DNA of 64,000 bases from Artemia franciscana (GCF_032884065.1 NC_088863.1:45243687-45307686), one strand, 5' to 3'; counted from the stretch's first letter, positions 12,437 to 23,519 are shown. The notes: a model not told the origin generated them from the letters alone. Translations and numbers: made by a program.

Positions 12437-12650
12437 TGTGCCATATTAGTTACGTGCAATTGTAGTTGTGCCCCTGTGTCCCACCTGTGAATATAGATAG
12501 ATATATATGTATATGTTTTTAACTAAGTAAAACTTGCGAATATACAACATTCTTTGATGTCCCATTGTCTGTGCATATAAATAGATTGTCAGGTTTACCG
12601 ACTCTTGAACATGCAACATAAAATTGTCCATGGGAAAAACAATCTGTATT
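12437..12650 (-). mobile_element. Helitron fragment, copy 4
   Basis: The sequence matches the region of copy 2 between the minisatellite edge and helicase motif VI: the ACGTGCAATTGTAGTTG, TCCCACCTGTGAATATAGAT and CCGACTCTTGAACATGCAAC blocks are all present. Both termini are missing. It keeps a recognisable but truncated motif VI region on the minus strand. Confidence 0.8.
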
Positions 12651-12734
12651 TTATACAACTTTTTGTTGACTTTTTGTACACCTTTTATCTCTTGCAAAAC
12701 TACTGCAAACTAACCATTATGGAATTATTATATA

Positions 12735-12840
12735 TTTGCACATTAGGGGGGGGGGGAGCATAGCATATATTAAATACAGCAATGGTTAGTTTACTTATTT
12801 AATATATGCTAAGCTTTATCCCCACCCCCTAATGTGTAAA
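12735..12840. mobile_element. Small hairpin MITE with G-rich ends
   Basis: A palindrome of about 105 bp. The left arm TTTGCACATTAGGGGGG... to AGCATATATTAAATA pairs with the right arm TATTTAATATATGCT... to CCCCCTAATGTGTAAA, with small gaps. TA-rich sequence lies on both sides, which suits a TA-targeting element. A related end, ACATTAGGGGGGGGGG, occurs alone at about 16412. Confidence 0.65.
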
Positions 12841-12899
12841 CATATAGCTCAAATTTGTTTTTAAACTATTATAGATTCACAAATTTCAAATGAAAATGG

Positions 12900-14690
12900 C
12901 TTGACTTAATGCTCCTGCCAAAATGCTTCTGGTGTTGAGAGTGATGCTACATGGTGCCTCCATTTGGACTGGTCTCTTGCAAGGATGTGGACATCTTCCT
13001 GAATATTAGCCATGACTAATAAGGCACCTATTGTGTCCTTCCATCTGGTTTGGGGGATGACCTCTTGGGTGTTTCCCACCATGCAGCATGGGATCAAAGT
13101 AAAAAATTGTTCATGCGGGAGTGTTGGGGTGCATGCAAAGGAGATGCCCATACCAGCGTAGTGTTTGTTGGGCAAGTTGGACTGAGAAGGGCATTTGAGC
13201 AGTTAACGCCAGAAGGTTCTCATTGCTAACAAAATTGTGCCAGTGTAGTCCTTCAATGCAGCAAAGATGTTTTGTTTGGGCTATATTTATGGTGCTAAGC
13301 ACAGACTGAGTGGCTGGCCAAGTTTTGGCTCCATAAAGAATCACAGATCCCTCCAAAGCATTGTATATGTGCATCTTAGTCCTATGGCTGATAGAAGGTT
13401 TCTTCCAAAGGGCACTTAGTCTCCCCACCACAGCTAAGGTTTGGCAATTTGGTGCATTAGATCTTTAAGGATTGATCCATCATTTGAGAGGATAGAGCCA
13501 AGGTATATAAATTCCTCAACAATCTCAGCTGGTTTGTCACAAACCATTAGGATTGGCATGGGAACTTGGTGAGTTATGGGGTTCAACAAACATCACTTTT
13601 GTCTTCTGCCAATTAATTGACAGCCCTATCTTTAAGGCTTCATCAGCAAGGATTTGTAGGGCTTCTGTGAGCTTTGATGGTGAATTGGAGACAAGAGCAA
13701 GGTCATTGGCATAGTCAGCATCTGAAAGTACTCTATCACCATAATGCAACCCAAACTGGAGGCAGTTTATGGTCCAAGTCATAATGTAGCTGATGACACA
13801 ATTAAATAGTTCTGGGGCAGCAGCACAACCCTGATGGACTCCAGTATTGATTTTAAAAGATGGGCTGCATCTGCCATTGACTTGCATGCAGCTCTAAGTC
13901 CCTGCATGGAGCTGCTCAAACAGGTTGCAGTACTTTGCTGGTAGTCCTGTTGTTTTCAGTATGAGCCAGAGTGACTGCTGGTTGACAGAATTGAAAGCAG
14001 CCTTGAAATCCACAAAGGCAACATATGCTTTTTGTTGAAATTCCCAAGTCTTTTCTATCAGCTGCTGCATTGTGAATATTTGCTCCATGGTGGACCTTCC
14101 TGGCATGAAGCCAGCCTGTTGGCTTCTGAGGAAAGTGGTACAGCAGTCCAGGAGGGTCATAACAAAGAGCTTACTGGGCACAGAGAGGAGTTTGATGCCA
14201 TGATAGTTGGAGCAGATTCTGCGACTGCCTTTCCATTTCCAGAGAGGCAGAATCATGCCCGCTTGCCAGTCTTTTGGAATCCATTCTGTACAAAATACTA
14301 TGGAAAACATTACTTGGAGCCCGAGAAGGGTTGCTGCCCTACCATATTAAAGCAGTTCTGCAAGGATACCACAGACTCCTGGGGCTTGGTTGTTTTCATC
14401 TGTTTCAGAGATTTCAAGATTTCTGTAGAGGTGAAAGGGTGGTGCACACTTGCACACAGGGCCTCAGGAGTGTTGGATGCAACTTGAAGAAGGTCAGGGT
14501 TGGGCTGGCTATCACAGTCCAGGGTTAGAAGTGAAGAGAAGTGATCCTTCCAGGCAGACAGTTGAGCGCTCTTGTCAGTGATAATATTTTCATAATTAGA
14601 TTAGATGGAGGATGGCTTTCCATCTGTAAGATCCCGAAGGTGTTTGTATAGAGAGCATGTGTCACCCTTTCTGGCAGCTTCCTCAAGAAT
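12900..14690 (-). pseudogene. LINE reverse transcriptase remnant (RTE-like), element L1
   Basis: Minus-strand frames read in order as one LINE ORF2. The linker before RT is at 14525-14690. RT motifs with FVDFKAAFNSVN, carrying the first catalytic Asp, are in 13894-14310. HQGCAAAPELFN and YAND are in 13537-13887. A C-terminal region in 13111-13431 and 12906-13175 has the ILYGAKTW and RWYGHLLCM phrases. The catalytic YADD box (residue ~59 of the 13537-13887 frame) is YAND, losing one metal-binding Asp. The last two frames overlap, so there is a frameshift near 13150. The endonuclease domain is missing, so the copy is 5'-truncated. Clade placement as RTE-like rests on the C-terminal phrases and is tentative. 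Confidence 0.85.
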
Positions 14691-14894
14691 GCAATGAAAA
14701 TGGAAATGATTGCAATTCTATATGTGTAAATACACAAATATTTGGGCTGGAATAACTCCATAATGGTGAGTTTCAGGTAGTTTTACAAGAGAGAAAAGAT
14801 GTTCCAAGTGTCAAAATGCATCTAACAACAGTTTCATGCACTAACAACAGTTTCATGATCCAAAACAATTGTTCAGGTAATATCAACATTGACC

Positions 14895-15689
14895 AAATAG
14901 AGATGGGTTTTTGGACTGCCCCTGTTTTACTATGGGATAGCACCAAGTGGGTATAATTTGTCATCATAAATTCTAAATGTTGTCTCTTTTTTGACTAGCA
15001 ATTGAGAAGAAGGTAAAATTCTTTGCAATGTTTCACTTTTATAACACACATATTTTTAAAGGTCAGGGCCATCTAGAGGGAGAAGGAGTAGAGGTGGGTA
15101 CTTTAAAATACCTTCCCAGGATATACTTTTGCCTGTAGACCCATCCCTGAAATTTTCAGCTTCCTAACCTAACCCTTTTCTGAGATAGCAAGAAGTTGCT
15201 CAACTAGAATTTTACCAAAAAGAATAAATTATATTTAATATTTGTGATTATTTATGATGATGAGTGATTATGATGGATTTTGATATCTATGAATATTTGT
15301 GATGATATATAGATGAAATAAATGTATGACAATTAAATTTATATAGGTTATTTAGAACCAAAAGACAATCATCTAACTATTAATATGCAAATAAAACTGA
15401 AAAACTAATCTGTGCATCAGAGTAGGATAATTGGTATTTCCAAAAAGAGGTCCCTCTAGGTAAGTCAATAAACTAATAATTTTAAGTGTTTGATCTTGAT
15501 TAATTTTAATGATAGCTATATTGATGCATAGCTTAGATTTTTAGCTATTCATTAAGATATACAGTTATTCTCAATTCCTATTTGGTAACAAGATTTGAAG
15601 GTTTGAGTTTGACATAATGTTGCTCAATTGGAGACTGGTTTTTATCCTATAATTAGATTAAAGGTAAAAATTTATATTTGAAATAGGTA
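14895..15689. other. Unassigned AT-rich stretch
   Basis: No gene or structured repeat was recognised. Confidence 0.5.
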
Positions 15690-16330
15690 AATATTTACAT
15701 CATCACATTATTTAGTAACAATAAAAGTGAATACAACACTTGATGCTTTTTTTATGCTCTTCCAAATTTAGTAATTGGCTCATGATGTAATTATATTTTG
15801 AGTCCTTAAAGAGGCTCAATACAGCCCTTAGTAACCAAAAGTTTAAAAAATGCATTTCTATAAAAAGAAACTGTGTAGTGGGAAAAAGTTTCCATTTGTA
15901 GCTGAGTCAGAAACAAAATGTTATTTTGGAAACAATCTTGCATATATTCTTAAAAAGAGACTGGAAAGCTCTTGAAAATGGTGTAAAGTTTTGCTGTGAC
16001 ATTGTTGAGGGGTTTCAGGGTCTTTTTCAAAATTTCTGCAAATTTGTTTTCAAAATAAATATTGTACTAGGCTATTAAGAATAATGAAAACAACAATTAC
16101 CAATACTAATTAAGCTACAGATGGCAATTTTTTCTCATCAGACAGTTTTTTTTTAGATGCATGATAATAAACTTTTGGTTACTATGGTCTCTTTTGAAAC
16201 CTTTTAGCCCCTTTAAGCACCAATTATAGAATTTGGAAAGAACATAAAAAAGGACACCAATTGATGTATTCTATTTCATCTTATCTAAACTAGGTGAAAA
16301 TGTTAATATTTACCAACTTTTGGTATTATT
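15690..16330. mobile_element. Large imperfect fold-back (MITE-like) element
   Basis: Arms of roughly 220 bp pair across a centre near 16020. AAACTTTTGGTTACT with ATTTGGAAAGAACATAAAAA at 16169-16254 matches the reverse complement of 15745-15850, and the pairing extends inward through a CCATTTGTAGCT / CCATCTGTAGCT block and outward through GGTAAATATT. The arms have diverged substantially, unlike the hairpins at 19.95 and 46.05 kb. No coding capacity is seen. Confidence 0.7.
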
Positions 16331-17101
16331 TTGACAAACTGGTTAATCAATATGAAGAAATATCTGACAAATAATTCAGTACATATATCAAACTCAGAGT
16401 GTATACTTGAACATTAGGGGGGGGGGGAGGACAAAGCTCATTTCTGACACAAATAAATGTTACCAGATAAATGTTAAATAATTTTTGGAAATAAAGTGTG
16501 ATAACTTTCCACTACTGTTTGGTTCATCAAAAAAAATAATCAGAATTGAATTAACAAAAACTAATAGACCTGTAGTCCATACTAAACTAATGTTAGAGAC
16601 AAACCACATAAACAATCACACAGATTCCTTACTTCTCTCTAAGTAAGTAAGGGGAAATTCACCAAAAAGTTAATAGACAAAATAAGCTAGATCTGATTTA
16701 AGTCAATTTTAACCAAATCTTCTTTTTTTAATATGCTTTTGGTTGTTAAGTCTTAAATAGGCTAGAATTAACACAAACAGAGTTCCACATTGCACAGTGT
16801 CCCATATCATGTATTTTAGGTCATGTTTCTGCTAGAAAATTAATCAATAAAACAGAAATTCATCAAACTAATGTAAACCCACAAATCAACAAAATTGTGA
16901 ATAGAAAAGGGCTAGATGGTCCCACATCTGTTAATAGCAATGAATAAGAAATCAAGTGACATTAAGATCCCGAATGTCATTATTATTATTTGTTATTATT
17001 AATAATATTATTAAGTAATGTTATTATTTTATTATCTGAATTCTGCCCCATACTATAAGTTAACCAATAGGCTTATCACTTTTCAGACAATACCTCTGAA
17101 A
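16331..17101. other. Unassigned AT-rich stretch
   Basis: It contains one MITE-like end with a G run at 16412-16430 and an ATT-rich patch at 16978-17035. No gene is seen. Base 17101 is the A that precedes Helitron copy 5. Confidence 0.5.
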
Positions 17102-17210
17102 TCTATATAAATAAAAATAAGTTGTTTGTGGGTTCGTCTGTCTGTCTGTCTGTCCGCATATTACGTCTGAATTATTTCATCATATACCAATTCAAAAACG
17201 AATGTATTCA

Positions 17211-17288
17211 AGCCCAAAGTAGCTGAGTTGGTAACGCGTTATGTTCCAGGTTCTAGGTCCGAGAGGTTGCAGGTTCGAACCTTGGCTA
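17211..17288 (+). other. tRNA-like segment with Pol III A and B boxes, in Helitron copy 5
   Basis: TAGCTGAGTTGGTAACGCG is a good A box and GGTTCGAACC (17272-17281) a perfect B box. A GGTCCGAGAGG block between them resembles the long variable arm of class II tRNAs such as tRNA-Leu. Acceptor pairing is poor and no anticodon can be assigned safely. The segment is followed by A-rich DNA, as in a tRNA-derived SINE. Confidence 0.72.
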
Positions 17289-17473
17289 AGTAAAAACTAA
17301 AAAAAGGTAAAAACTACAAAAAAAACTAAAAAGAAAAAAAAACTAAAAACTAATAAAAAAAACTAACAGAGCTAAAAAACTAAAAAAAAACTAAACAATA
17401 AAAAAAGGAAAAAACTGAAAAATAAAGGAGAAAAACAGAACTAAAAAAAATAAAATAAAAAAAACCTAAATGT

Positions 17474-17820
17474 TTGATTAGCAATCACCATCAACAAAGC
17501 TCAAGGGCAATCATTAGAATCATGAGGTATAACTAAAAAAAAACTAAAAAAAAGGTAAAAAACTAAAAAAAGACCAATTCAAAAACGAATGTATATACAG
17601 ACCGGGACACTGGGACACAGGGAATATAAATGACAACCAGGACACAGTGAATATAAATGACGACCGGGACACAACTACAACGGGGACGCCAGGGGGTACA
17701 GGGGGATATATAAATGACAACGGCGACACAGGGAATGGTCGATTAGCAATCACCATCAACAAAGCTCAAGGGCAATCATTAGAATCATGAGGTATAGATC
17801 TGAATACAGATTGTTTTCCC
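17474..17820 (+). pseudogene. Helitron helicase motif V block, duplicated around a minisatellite
   Basis: GATTAGCAATCACCATCAAC and the following AAGCTCAAGGGCAATCATTA occur at about 17475 and again at about 17740. In frame they read LAITINKAQGQSLE, the motif V region of Pif1-like helicases. Between the two copies lies the GACCGGGACACA minisatellite and an A-rich tract. An in-frame TGA follows each block, so neither could make helicase. The duplication ties the array's origin to helicase coding DNA. Confidence 0.8.
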
Positions 17821-18069
17821 ATGGACAATTATATGTTGCATGTTCAAGAGTCGGTAAACCTGACAATCTATTTATATGCACAGACAATGGGACAGCAAAG
17901 AATGTTATATATTCGCAAGTTTTACGTAGTTAAAAACATATATATATATAGGTGGGACACAACTACAATGGCGCGTAACGACTTACGCGCGCGGGGGGGG
18001 GCTTGGGGGCGCGAAGCGCCCCCACCAACTAGGTGTTGGGGTGGCGCGAAGTGCCACCCCAACAGCTAG

Positions 18070-19199
18070 TATTTAATAAAAATCATGCAGTAAGGAAAAC
18101 ACAAGGAATGCAAAAGTACTTATATACTACATAGTAGGCTACTACATTAATATCCACTAAATTTTGCAGTTTTCTTAATCTAACAATTAGTTACAAAACT
18201 TGGCAAATTCTTTTTCCAACTTGACATTTATAAGCATTTTCTAACCACTTCAGACTAAAAACCACAAACAAAAAAAAGGTGTAAACTTTGTTTTCACCTT
18301 TTTTGTGAAAAAAAAGGTAATCCTTTAGGCAATCCTATATACTGAAATCCCTGAAGGGTAATTTTCTTTGTACAAAACAAATGGTTATGCAAAACTTTTC
18401 AAGAAGAATTTTTTTCAGAGTTAATTAGTTTGATATCTAGAAAATTAATACACCATGTACTTTAAAATTTTATGCAAAATAAATACTGCTACTGTTCAAT
18501 TGAATTCCAGCTCCTCTGGCTAGATATGGACTTAGACAACCATCAAGTTTGCAGATTTTGTTTATTTACATAATTTTGTTGTTTTTTTTTGTTTCCCACC
18601 AATAAATTGAGTCATTATAAAGAGGGATGGGATTCAACTGCAACATTAATAGTTATTATTTTTGAAAAGATCATTGTTAGTCAAATAAAATGATATATTT
18701 GTCTTTCAGCTTGCAAAGTAACCTAAATCACAATGGCCAAAGGGTAAAACTACACCTGTAGATGTAGCTGCATAGATGGTTGTAGATTCTTCTGATTTAA
18801 GCTACTAATAAGGAGCTTCCCAGTCTAGTTTCCATGGTTTAGTGGACCAGTTGGTATACACACCATTCTTGAATGTACTGATAGATATAGAAATAACAGT
18901 GTTTTCACTCAGAGAACCCCAATATGACACCACTCTATTTGAAAAGATTGTAGCTCTGCTTCTTTTCTAACTAAATTCTACCTATACTTCACAACTGTGG
19001 GTGTGAGTACCTGTGTATGGGTCTAAATGGTGGAATTCATTTTGGTGTTGCAAAAATCTGTAGTTAGTGATTATAACACTTCTTTTTCTCTTGTAAGTAA
19101 GTTTAGGTAAGCATGTATTCAATTGTTGTTGATGAGGGAAGTGGGTATAGTTGCTGAAGAATTGTGTATGTTTCTTTCAAACTTCACAGTGGGGGATTT
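18070..19199. other. Unassigned AT-rich stretch
   Basis: No gene is seen. A small A-rich/T-rich inverted patch lies near 18265-18315 around GGTGTAAACTTTGTTTTCACC. Confidence 0.45.
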
Positions 19200-19949
19200 T
19201 CCTCGTTTATTAACTGGCTAAGCTACTGTCATACAATATTCCAGCTTTGGTCTGACTAAAATTTTATCAAATTTATGAATAAATTTCTTTGATGTGCTGC
19301 AGAAAACACCATCCAACAAAAAAAAGGAACCATAAATGCCATTGTATACACGATTTTTTGTGAAATGTGACAGCACACTTATAAGGTACATCAGTACTGA
19401 AAGAAGGTAATCCTGTCAGACAATGCTGGTTGAGCTTTTGATATATTTTTTTTTTTTTTTTTTTTTTTTTTGTTTAGAATTTCGTTTTGAGGTAAAGGGA
19501 GCAAAACGTTCTCTTATTTTCAAAGAAGAGATGTTTTTTCTTCTTATTTTCTCTTTTATACCGGTTGTCCAACAGGCTCTTTGGGTAGTGTAAAATTAAT
19601 CTTTTGATTGTTCCTGTTTACTTGTGTTTATTTTTTGTATATGGTTGCTGGCTTTTAAATACACACATGCATTCTTTGTGACATATATAAATTAAATATG
19701 TTGAGAATTATGGATTTGTTTGTGTTCATTTTCATGTACGCATTTGCTAGCTTTAGATACACTCATGCATCCATGTAAGACAGAAGGGGGAGGATTGGAA
19801 TCCTTCTTGGTAAACCTTCTGAGATGTATGTTCTGTATTTCAATGTTTTTTTTGTGTTACAAGTATTTAATTCACAAAGAAACATATAAAACACAATCCT
19901 CCAACAAAACTAGCTCATATATGCCATGACATGCATACGTTTTCTTATG

Positions 19950-20254
19950 AAATTAAATAAAAAAAAAATAATTTTTTTAGCTGAAAGTAAGGAGCGACAT
20001 TAAAACTTAAAACGAACAGAAATTAATCCGTGTATGAAATGAGTTGTCCCCTCCACAATCCCTCGCTCTTTCCGCTAAAGCTTTTAATTGTTTTAAAAAG
20101 TAGAATTGTGGCAAAGAGTCAAACTTTAGCGTAAAGAGCGAGGGATTGTGGAGGGGACAACTCATTTCATACACGGATTAATTTCTGTTCGTTTTAAGTT
20201 TTAATGTCGCTCCTTACTTTCAGCTAAAAAAATTATTTTTTTTTTATTTAATTT
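19950..20254. repeat. Near-perfect hairpin, copy A (131 bp arms, 43 bp loop)
   Basis: The left arm 19950-20080 and right arm 20124-20254 are exact reverse complements by eye except one position (CTTTCCGC against CTTTACGC). The outer parts read CTGAAAGTAAGGAGCGAC on the left and GTCGCTCCTTACTTTCAG on the right. Transcription through it would give a long double-stranded RNA stem. Confidence 0.95.
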
Positions 20255-21700
20255 CTGAACGTTTTTGAATTAATGCATGTTTGGTTTCGGCTCTACGCAC
20301 ATAAATTATTAAAATGAAATTTGTATATTAATTCTTTTTTTGGCTAAATGGCTTTCTCTTAGTTTTGATCAGACGATATTGAGAAATAAGGGGTGGAGAA
20401 GGAGGCCTAGTTGCCCTCCAATTTTTCGGTTACTTAAAAAGGCAACTAGAACTTTTAATTTTTAACGAACGTTTTTATTAGTAAAAAATATACGTAACTT
20501 AAGAATTAACTTACGTAACAAACTTTCATAACCTTATATTTTTATTATGTATACGAGGGGGTTTATACCCTCGTTAATACCTCGCTCTTTACACTAAATC
20601 GTAAGTTTTGTCCCAATTCTTTAAGAATGACCCCTGAATCAGAAATGCCGTAGAATAAATAGTTGAAATTACTAAAAATACTTTAGCATAAAGAGCAAGG
20701 TATTTATCTCCTCCTAAATACCTCGCTCTTTATGCTAAAGTATTTTTAGAACCCCTCATATGCGTAATAATCTCTGTTCGTTTTAAGTTTCAATGCTACT
20801 TCTTCCTTTCATTTGAAAAAATGTTTTCATGTTTATTTTTCATTGTTTTCTTATAGTAATGCTAGAGAATCCTGCGCCCTTATCATTGAATTTTTCTTCC
20901 CCGATGACAGATTCCTCCAAGGAAAGATCCTCCAATATAGCCCCCTCTCCTCAGCCCCACCCCCAAACAAAATAAAATCCCCCCTGAAAACGTCTGCACA
21001 CTTCCCAATAACCATTACTATATGTAAACACTGGTCAAAGTTTGTAACTTGCAGCCCCTCCCCCAGGGATTGTGGGGGAGTAAGTCATCCCCAAAGACAT
21101 AGTTATTATGGTTTTCGACTATGCTGAACAAAATGGCTATCTAAAAATTTTGATCCGTTGACTTTGGGGAAAAAATTAGCGTGGGAGGGGGCCTAGATGG
21201 CCTCCAATTTTTTTGGTCACTTAAAAAGGGCACTAGAACTTTTCATTTCTGTTAGAATGAGCCCTCTTGCGACATTCTAGGACCACTTGGTCGATACGAT
21301 GACCCCTGGGAAAAAAAAAAAAAAAAAAACAAACAAATAAACACGCACCCGTGATTTGTCTTCTGGCAAAAATACAAAATTTCACATTTTTGTAGATAGG
21401 AGCTTGAAACTTCTACAGTAGGGTTCTCTGAAACGCTGAATCTGATGGTGTCATTTTCGTTAAGATCCTACGACTTTTAGGGGGTGTTTCCTCCTATTTT
21501 CCTAAATAAGGCAAATTTTCTCAGGCTCGTAACTTTTGATGGGTAAGACTAAACTTGATGAAACTTATATATTTAAAATCAGCATTAAAATGCAATTCTT
21601 TTGATGTAGCTATTGATATCAAAATACAATTTTTTAGAGTTTTGGTTACTATTGAGCCGGGTCGCTCCTTACTACAGTTCGTTACCACGAACTGTTTGAT
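19950..21700 (+). mobile_element. Composite fold-back element, copy A
   Basis: A head hairpin (19950-20254) is followed by about 1.45 kb that matches copy B (46047-47759) throughout and copy C (1508-2449) in part. It ends at GGTCGCTCCTTACTACAG plus a short hairpin AGTTCGT/ACGAACT and TTTGAT. The left CTGAAAGTAAGGAGCGAC and the reverse complement of the right end, CTGTAGTAAGGAGCGAC, form terminal inverted repeats. No transposase is present. The interior holds further short inverted segments around CCTCGCTCTTTA-CTAAA-type phrases. Confidence 0.88.
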
Positions 21701-22620
21701 ATAATAAGACCTTCATAATTTACATCAACAATTAAAGAAGGTATTTTTAAAGTAATAACTCACTCCATATGAAGAAAATCCAATCTGTGTTTCAAGAAGA
21801 ATAATAACTCCAATAAAATTATGTCTAGAATTTTGTTTTAAGGTAAAGGAAGCAAAATGTTTGTTCTCTTTTCCTCAAAAATGAGCATACACCATGTTTT
21901 TTTCTTTTTTTTTTGTCTGTTGTCCAACATTGTCCTTGGCTAGTATAAAATGAATCTTTTACTGCTGTTGCTTTTTTATGCATATTTTTTTATATATAGT
22001 TACTGATTTTTAAGTACACATATGCATGCTCTTTGGTAAGTACAAATTGTATGTGTTGAGTGTTATTGTTTTTTTTTTTTTTGTGTATGTGTGTGTTCAT
22101 TTTTATATGCACAGGCAAGTGGCTTGTCAATGCACATGCTCATAGACATGCATTTTCAATCCATGTAGCCATTCAAAATTATAACTAATATTCATTATCT
22201 ATTCAAAGCATCCTTAATCTGCATGCCAATTCATGATTTTGAATGGAGGGGACAAGGTTTTTTTTATGCCCATTGTCCCAGAAGCTCTTTGGCTATTATA
22301 AAATAAACCATTCAATTGTTATTGCTTTTTTTGTCTTTGCTTTTCTGTATGTTGTCCCTGCCTTTTAAATACCCATGCGCAGGCATGCCTGTTTTCAATA
22401 TTGTACAAAATGATTTATAATCTATTTGGACCATCCATAATCTGGGACACCAATTCACTGTATTTTAGGGGTGTGTATGTTTTTTTTTGTGTTTTTTCAT
22501 GCCTGTAGTCTAACAGGCACTTTGGCTTGTATAATAGAAAATCTGTTGAGTGCTGTTACTTTTTTTCTGTGTTTGTTTTTGTGTTGGCTATATAATTCAT
22601 CAATAGAGATACCAGGGAAA

Positions 22621-23519
22621 CTTATTTGAGCCCATTTGTAATGAAATATTTAAGTCCAGTTTTTTCTTCTACTAATATTTTGCAACCATGCAAAATTTTA
22701 GCTACCTGATTTTAATTTTATACCTGGTAAGCATTTGGCTTTAAAAAAAAATTAGATAAAATGTACTCAGATCTAATTTTGAAATCGCCATTTATTGTTG
22801 GATTTTTTATTCAGTTATCCTTTCACTGTTGCATGGAAAGGGTTTTACTTTTATTTTTAATGGTGTTTTTCATGGTTTGGCTTTTATTTATGTTATTGGT
22901 TGATTTTAGAGTCTTTTTGTTTTTTTTTGCACTGGGGTTGGTTAAGCAGGGGTCTTGGATGAAATTTTTTCTTATTTTCTTGCTGTAAGTATCTTCACTG
23001 AGGTTTTTCTTATCTTGTTTTTGTGTGTTTATGGCCACTGACTTGTAAATGCATGTATGCATGCATTTACACACATATTAAGAAAGAAATCTATAACACT
23101 GATCATATTTATTTTATGCTAGCCAAAGTTGAACAACTGTCAAAAAAAGGAAAAATACCCTTGCTCCCTACAACCTCCTGAACTGACTCTACATATTAAG
23201 TGTGCTGTAAATTAGAGATTACCTTACTTTTTATTGCAGACACTGATAGATTGTAGGGAATCATCAGTCCAGTGCTTTGGGGTGACCCCTCTGATTTAGG
23301 CCACTCATCTTAAACCAGTGACTCCCAAAAACATGAAAATTGTAGTCTGTGTATCTACCATTCACTCAGTCAGTGCCTATTCATTTAGGAGTGTGGATGT
23401 TTTACTTACATTAATTAAAAAAAAAACTTTCCAAACAATGAGTTTTTCAAGAAAAGTAAAAGCCTTATTAAAGTTCATATTAGGAGAAATAGAAACCTAC
23501 AATAGCTCAAACTCAAAAC
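22621..23519. other. Unassigned T-rich stretch
   Basis: Open frames here (for example 22761-22988) are hydrophobic only because the DNA is T-rich. No domain or splice pattern supports a gene. Confidence 0.5.

Larger units (their letters stand above)
12366..14894. repeat. Inverted repeat pair flanking a LINE and a Helitron fragment
   Basis: GGTCAATGTTGATATTACCT and the following ACAATTGTTTTGG at 12366-12415 recur in reverse complement at about 14845-14894. The match runs a little further inward through CATGAAAC and an AGATACATTTT-like block. This looks like the ends of one DNA element or MITE of about 2.5 kb into which, or around which, other elements were inserted. A short direct duplication of ACTAACAACAGTTTCATG sits at 14821 and 14839 in the right arm. 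Confidence 0.6.
17102..18069 (+). mobile_element. Helitron copy 5, complete non-autonomous element
   Basis: It starts TCTATATAAATAAAAATAAG after A (17101) and ends in the hairpin TGTTGGGGTGGCGC-GAAG-TGCCACCCCAACA followed by GCTAG, with T at 18070. That is the expected Helitron insertion between A and T. Internal order: TCTG microsatellite, tRNA-like segment (17211-17288), A-rich stretch, helicase motif V block, more A-rich DNA, minisatellite, second motif V block, motif VI region, short TA run, second GC-rich hairpin, terminal hairpin. At 968 bp it is non-autonomous, with helicase relics only. Confidence 0.93.
19200..22620. repeat. Diverged tandem array (family T2), interrupted by a fold-back element
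   Basis: A phrase combining GTTGTCCAACAGGCTCTTTGG, a TATAAAATGAATCTTTT-like block and GGCTTTTAAATACACACATGCAT recurs at about 19565, 21910, 22280 and 22505 in the same orientation. The composite element at 19950-21700 is inserted inside it. The same family appears in the opposite orientation at about 29810-30480. A poly-T run lies at about 19448-19471. No coding sequence is seen. Confidence 0.7.

Noticed and set aside
14032..14487. A 151-codon plus-strand frame
   Set aside because: It is the antisense shadow of the LINE reverse transcriptase on the minus strand.
17211..17288. A functional tRNA gene
   Set aside because: The A and B boxes are good, but acceptor and anticodon stems do not pair well enough, and it lies inside a mobile element.
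19950..20254. microRNA precursor
   Set aside because: The stem is far longer than an animal pre-miRNA and repeats in the genome. A transposon fold-back is the simpler reading.
22761..22988. Short hydrophobic frame resembling a membrane protein
   Set aside because: The composition follows from T-rich DNA. There are no motifs and no splice or promoter support.
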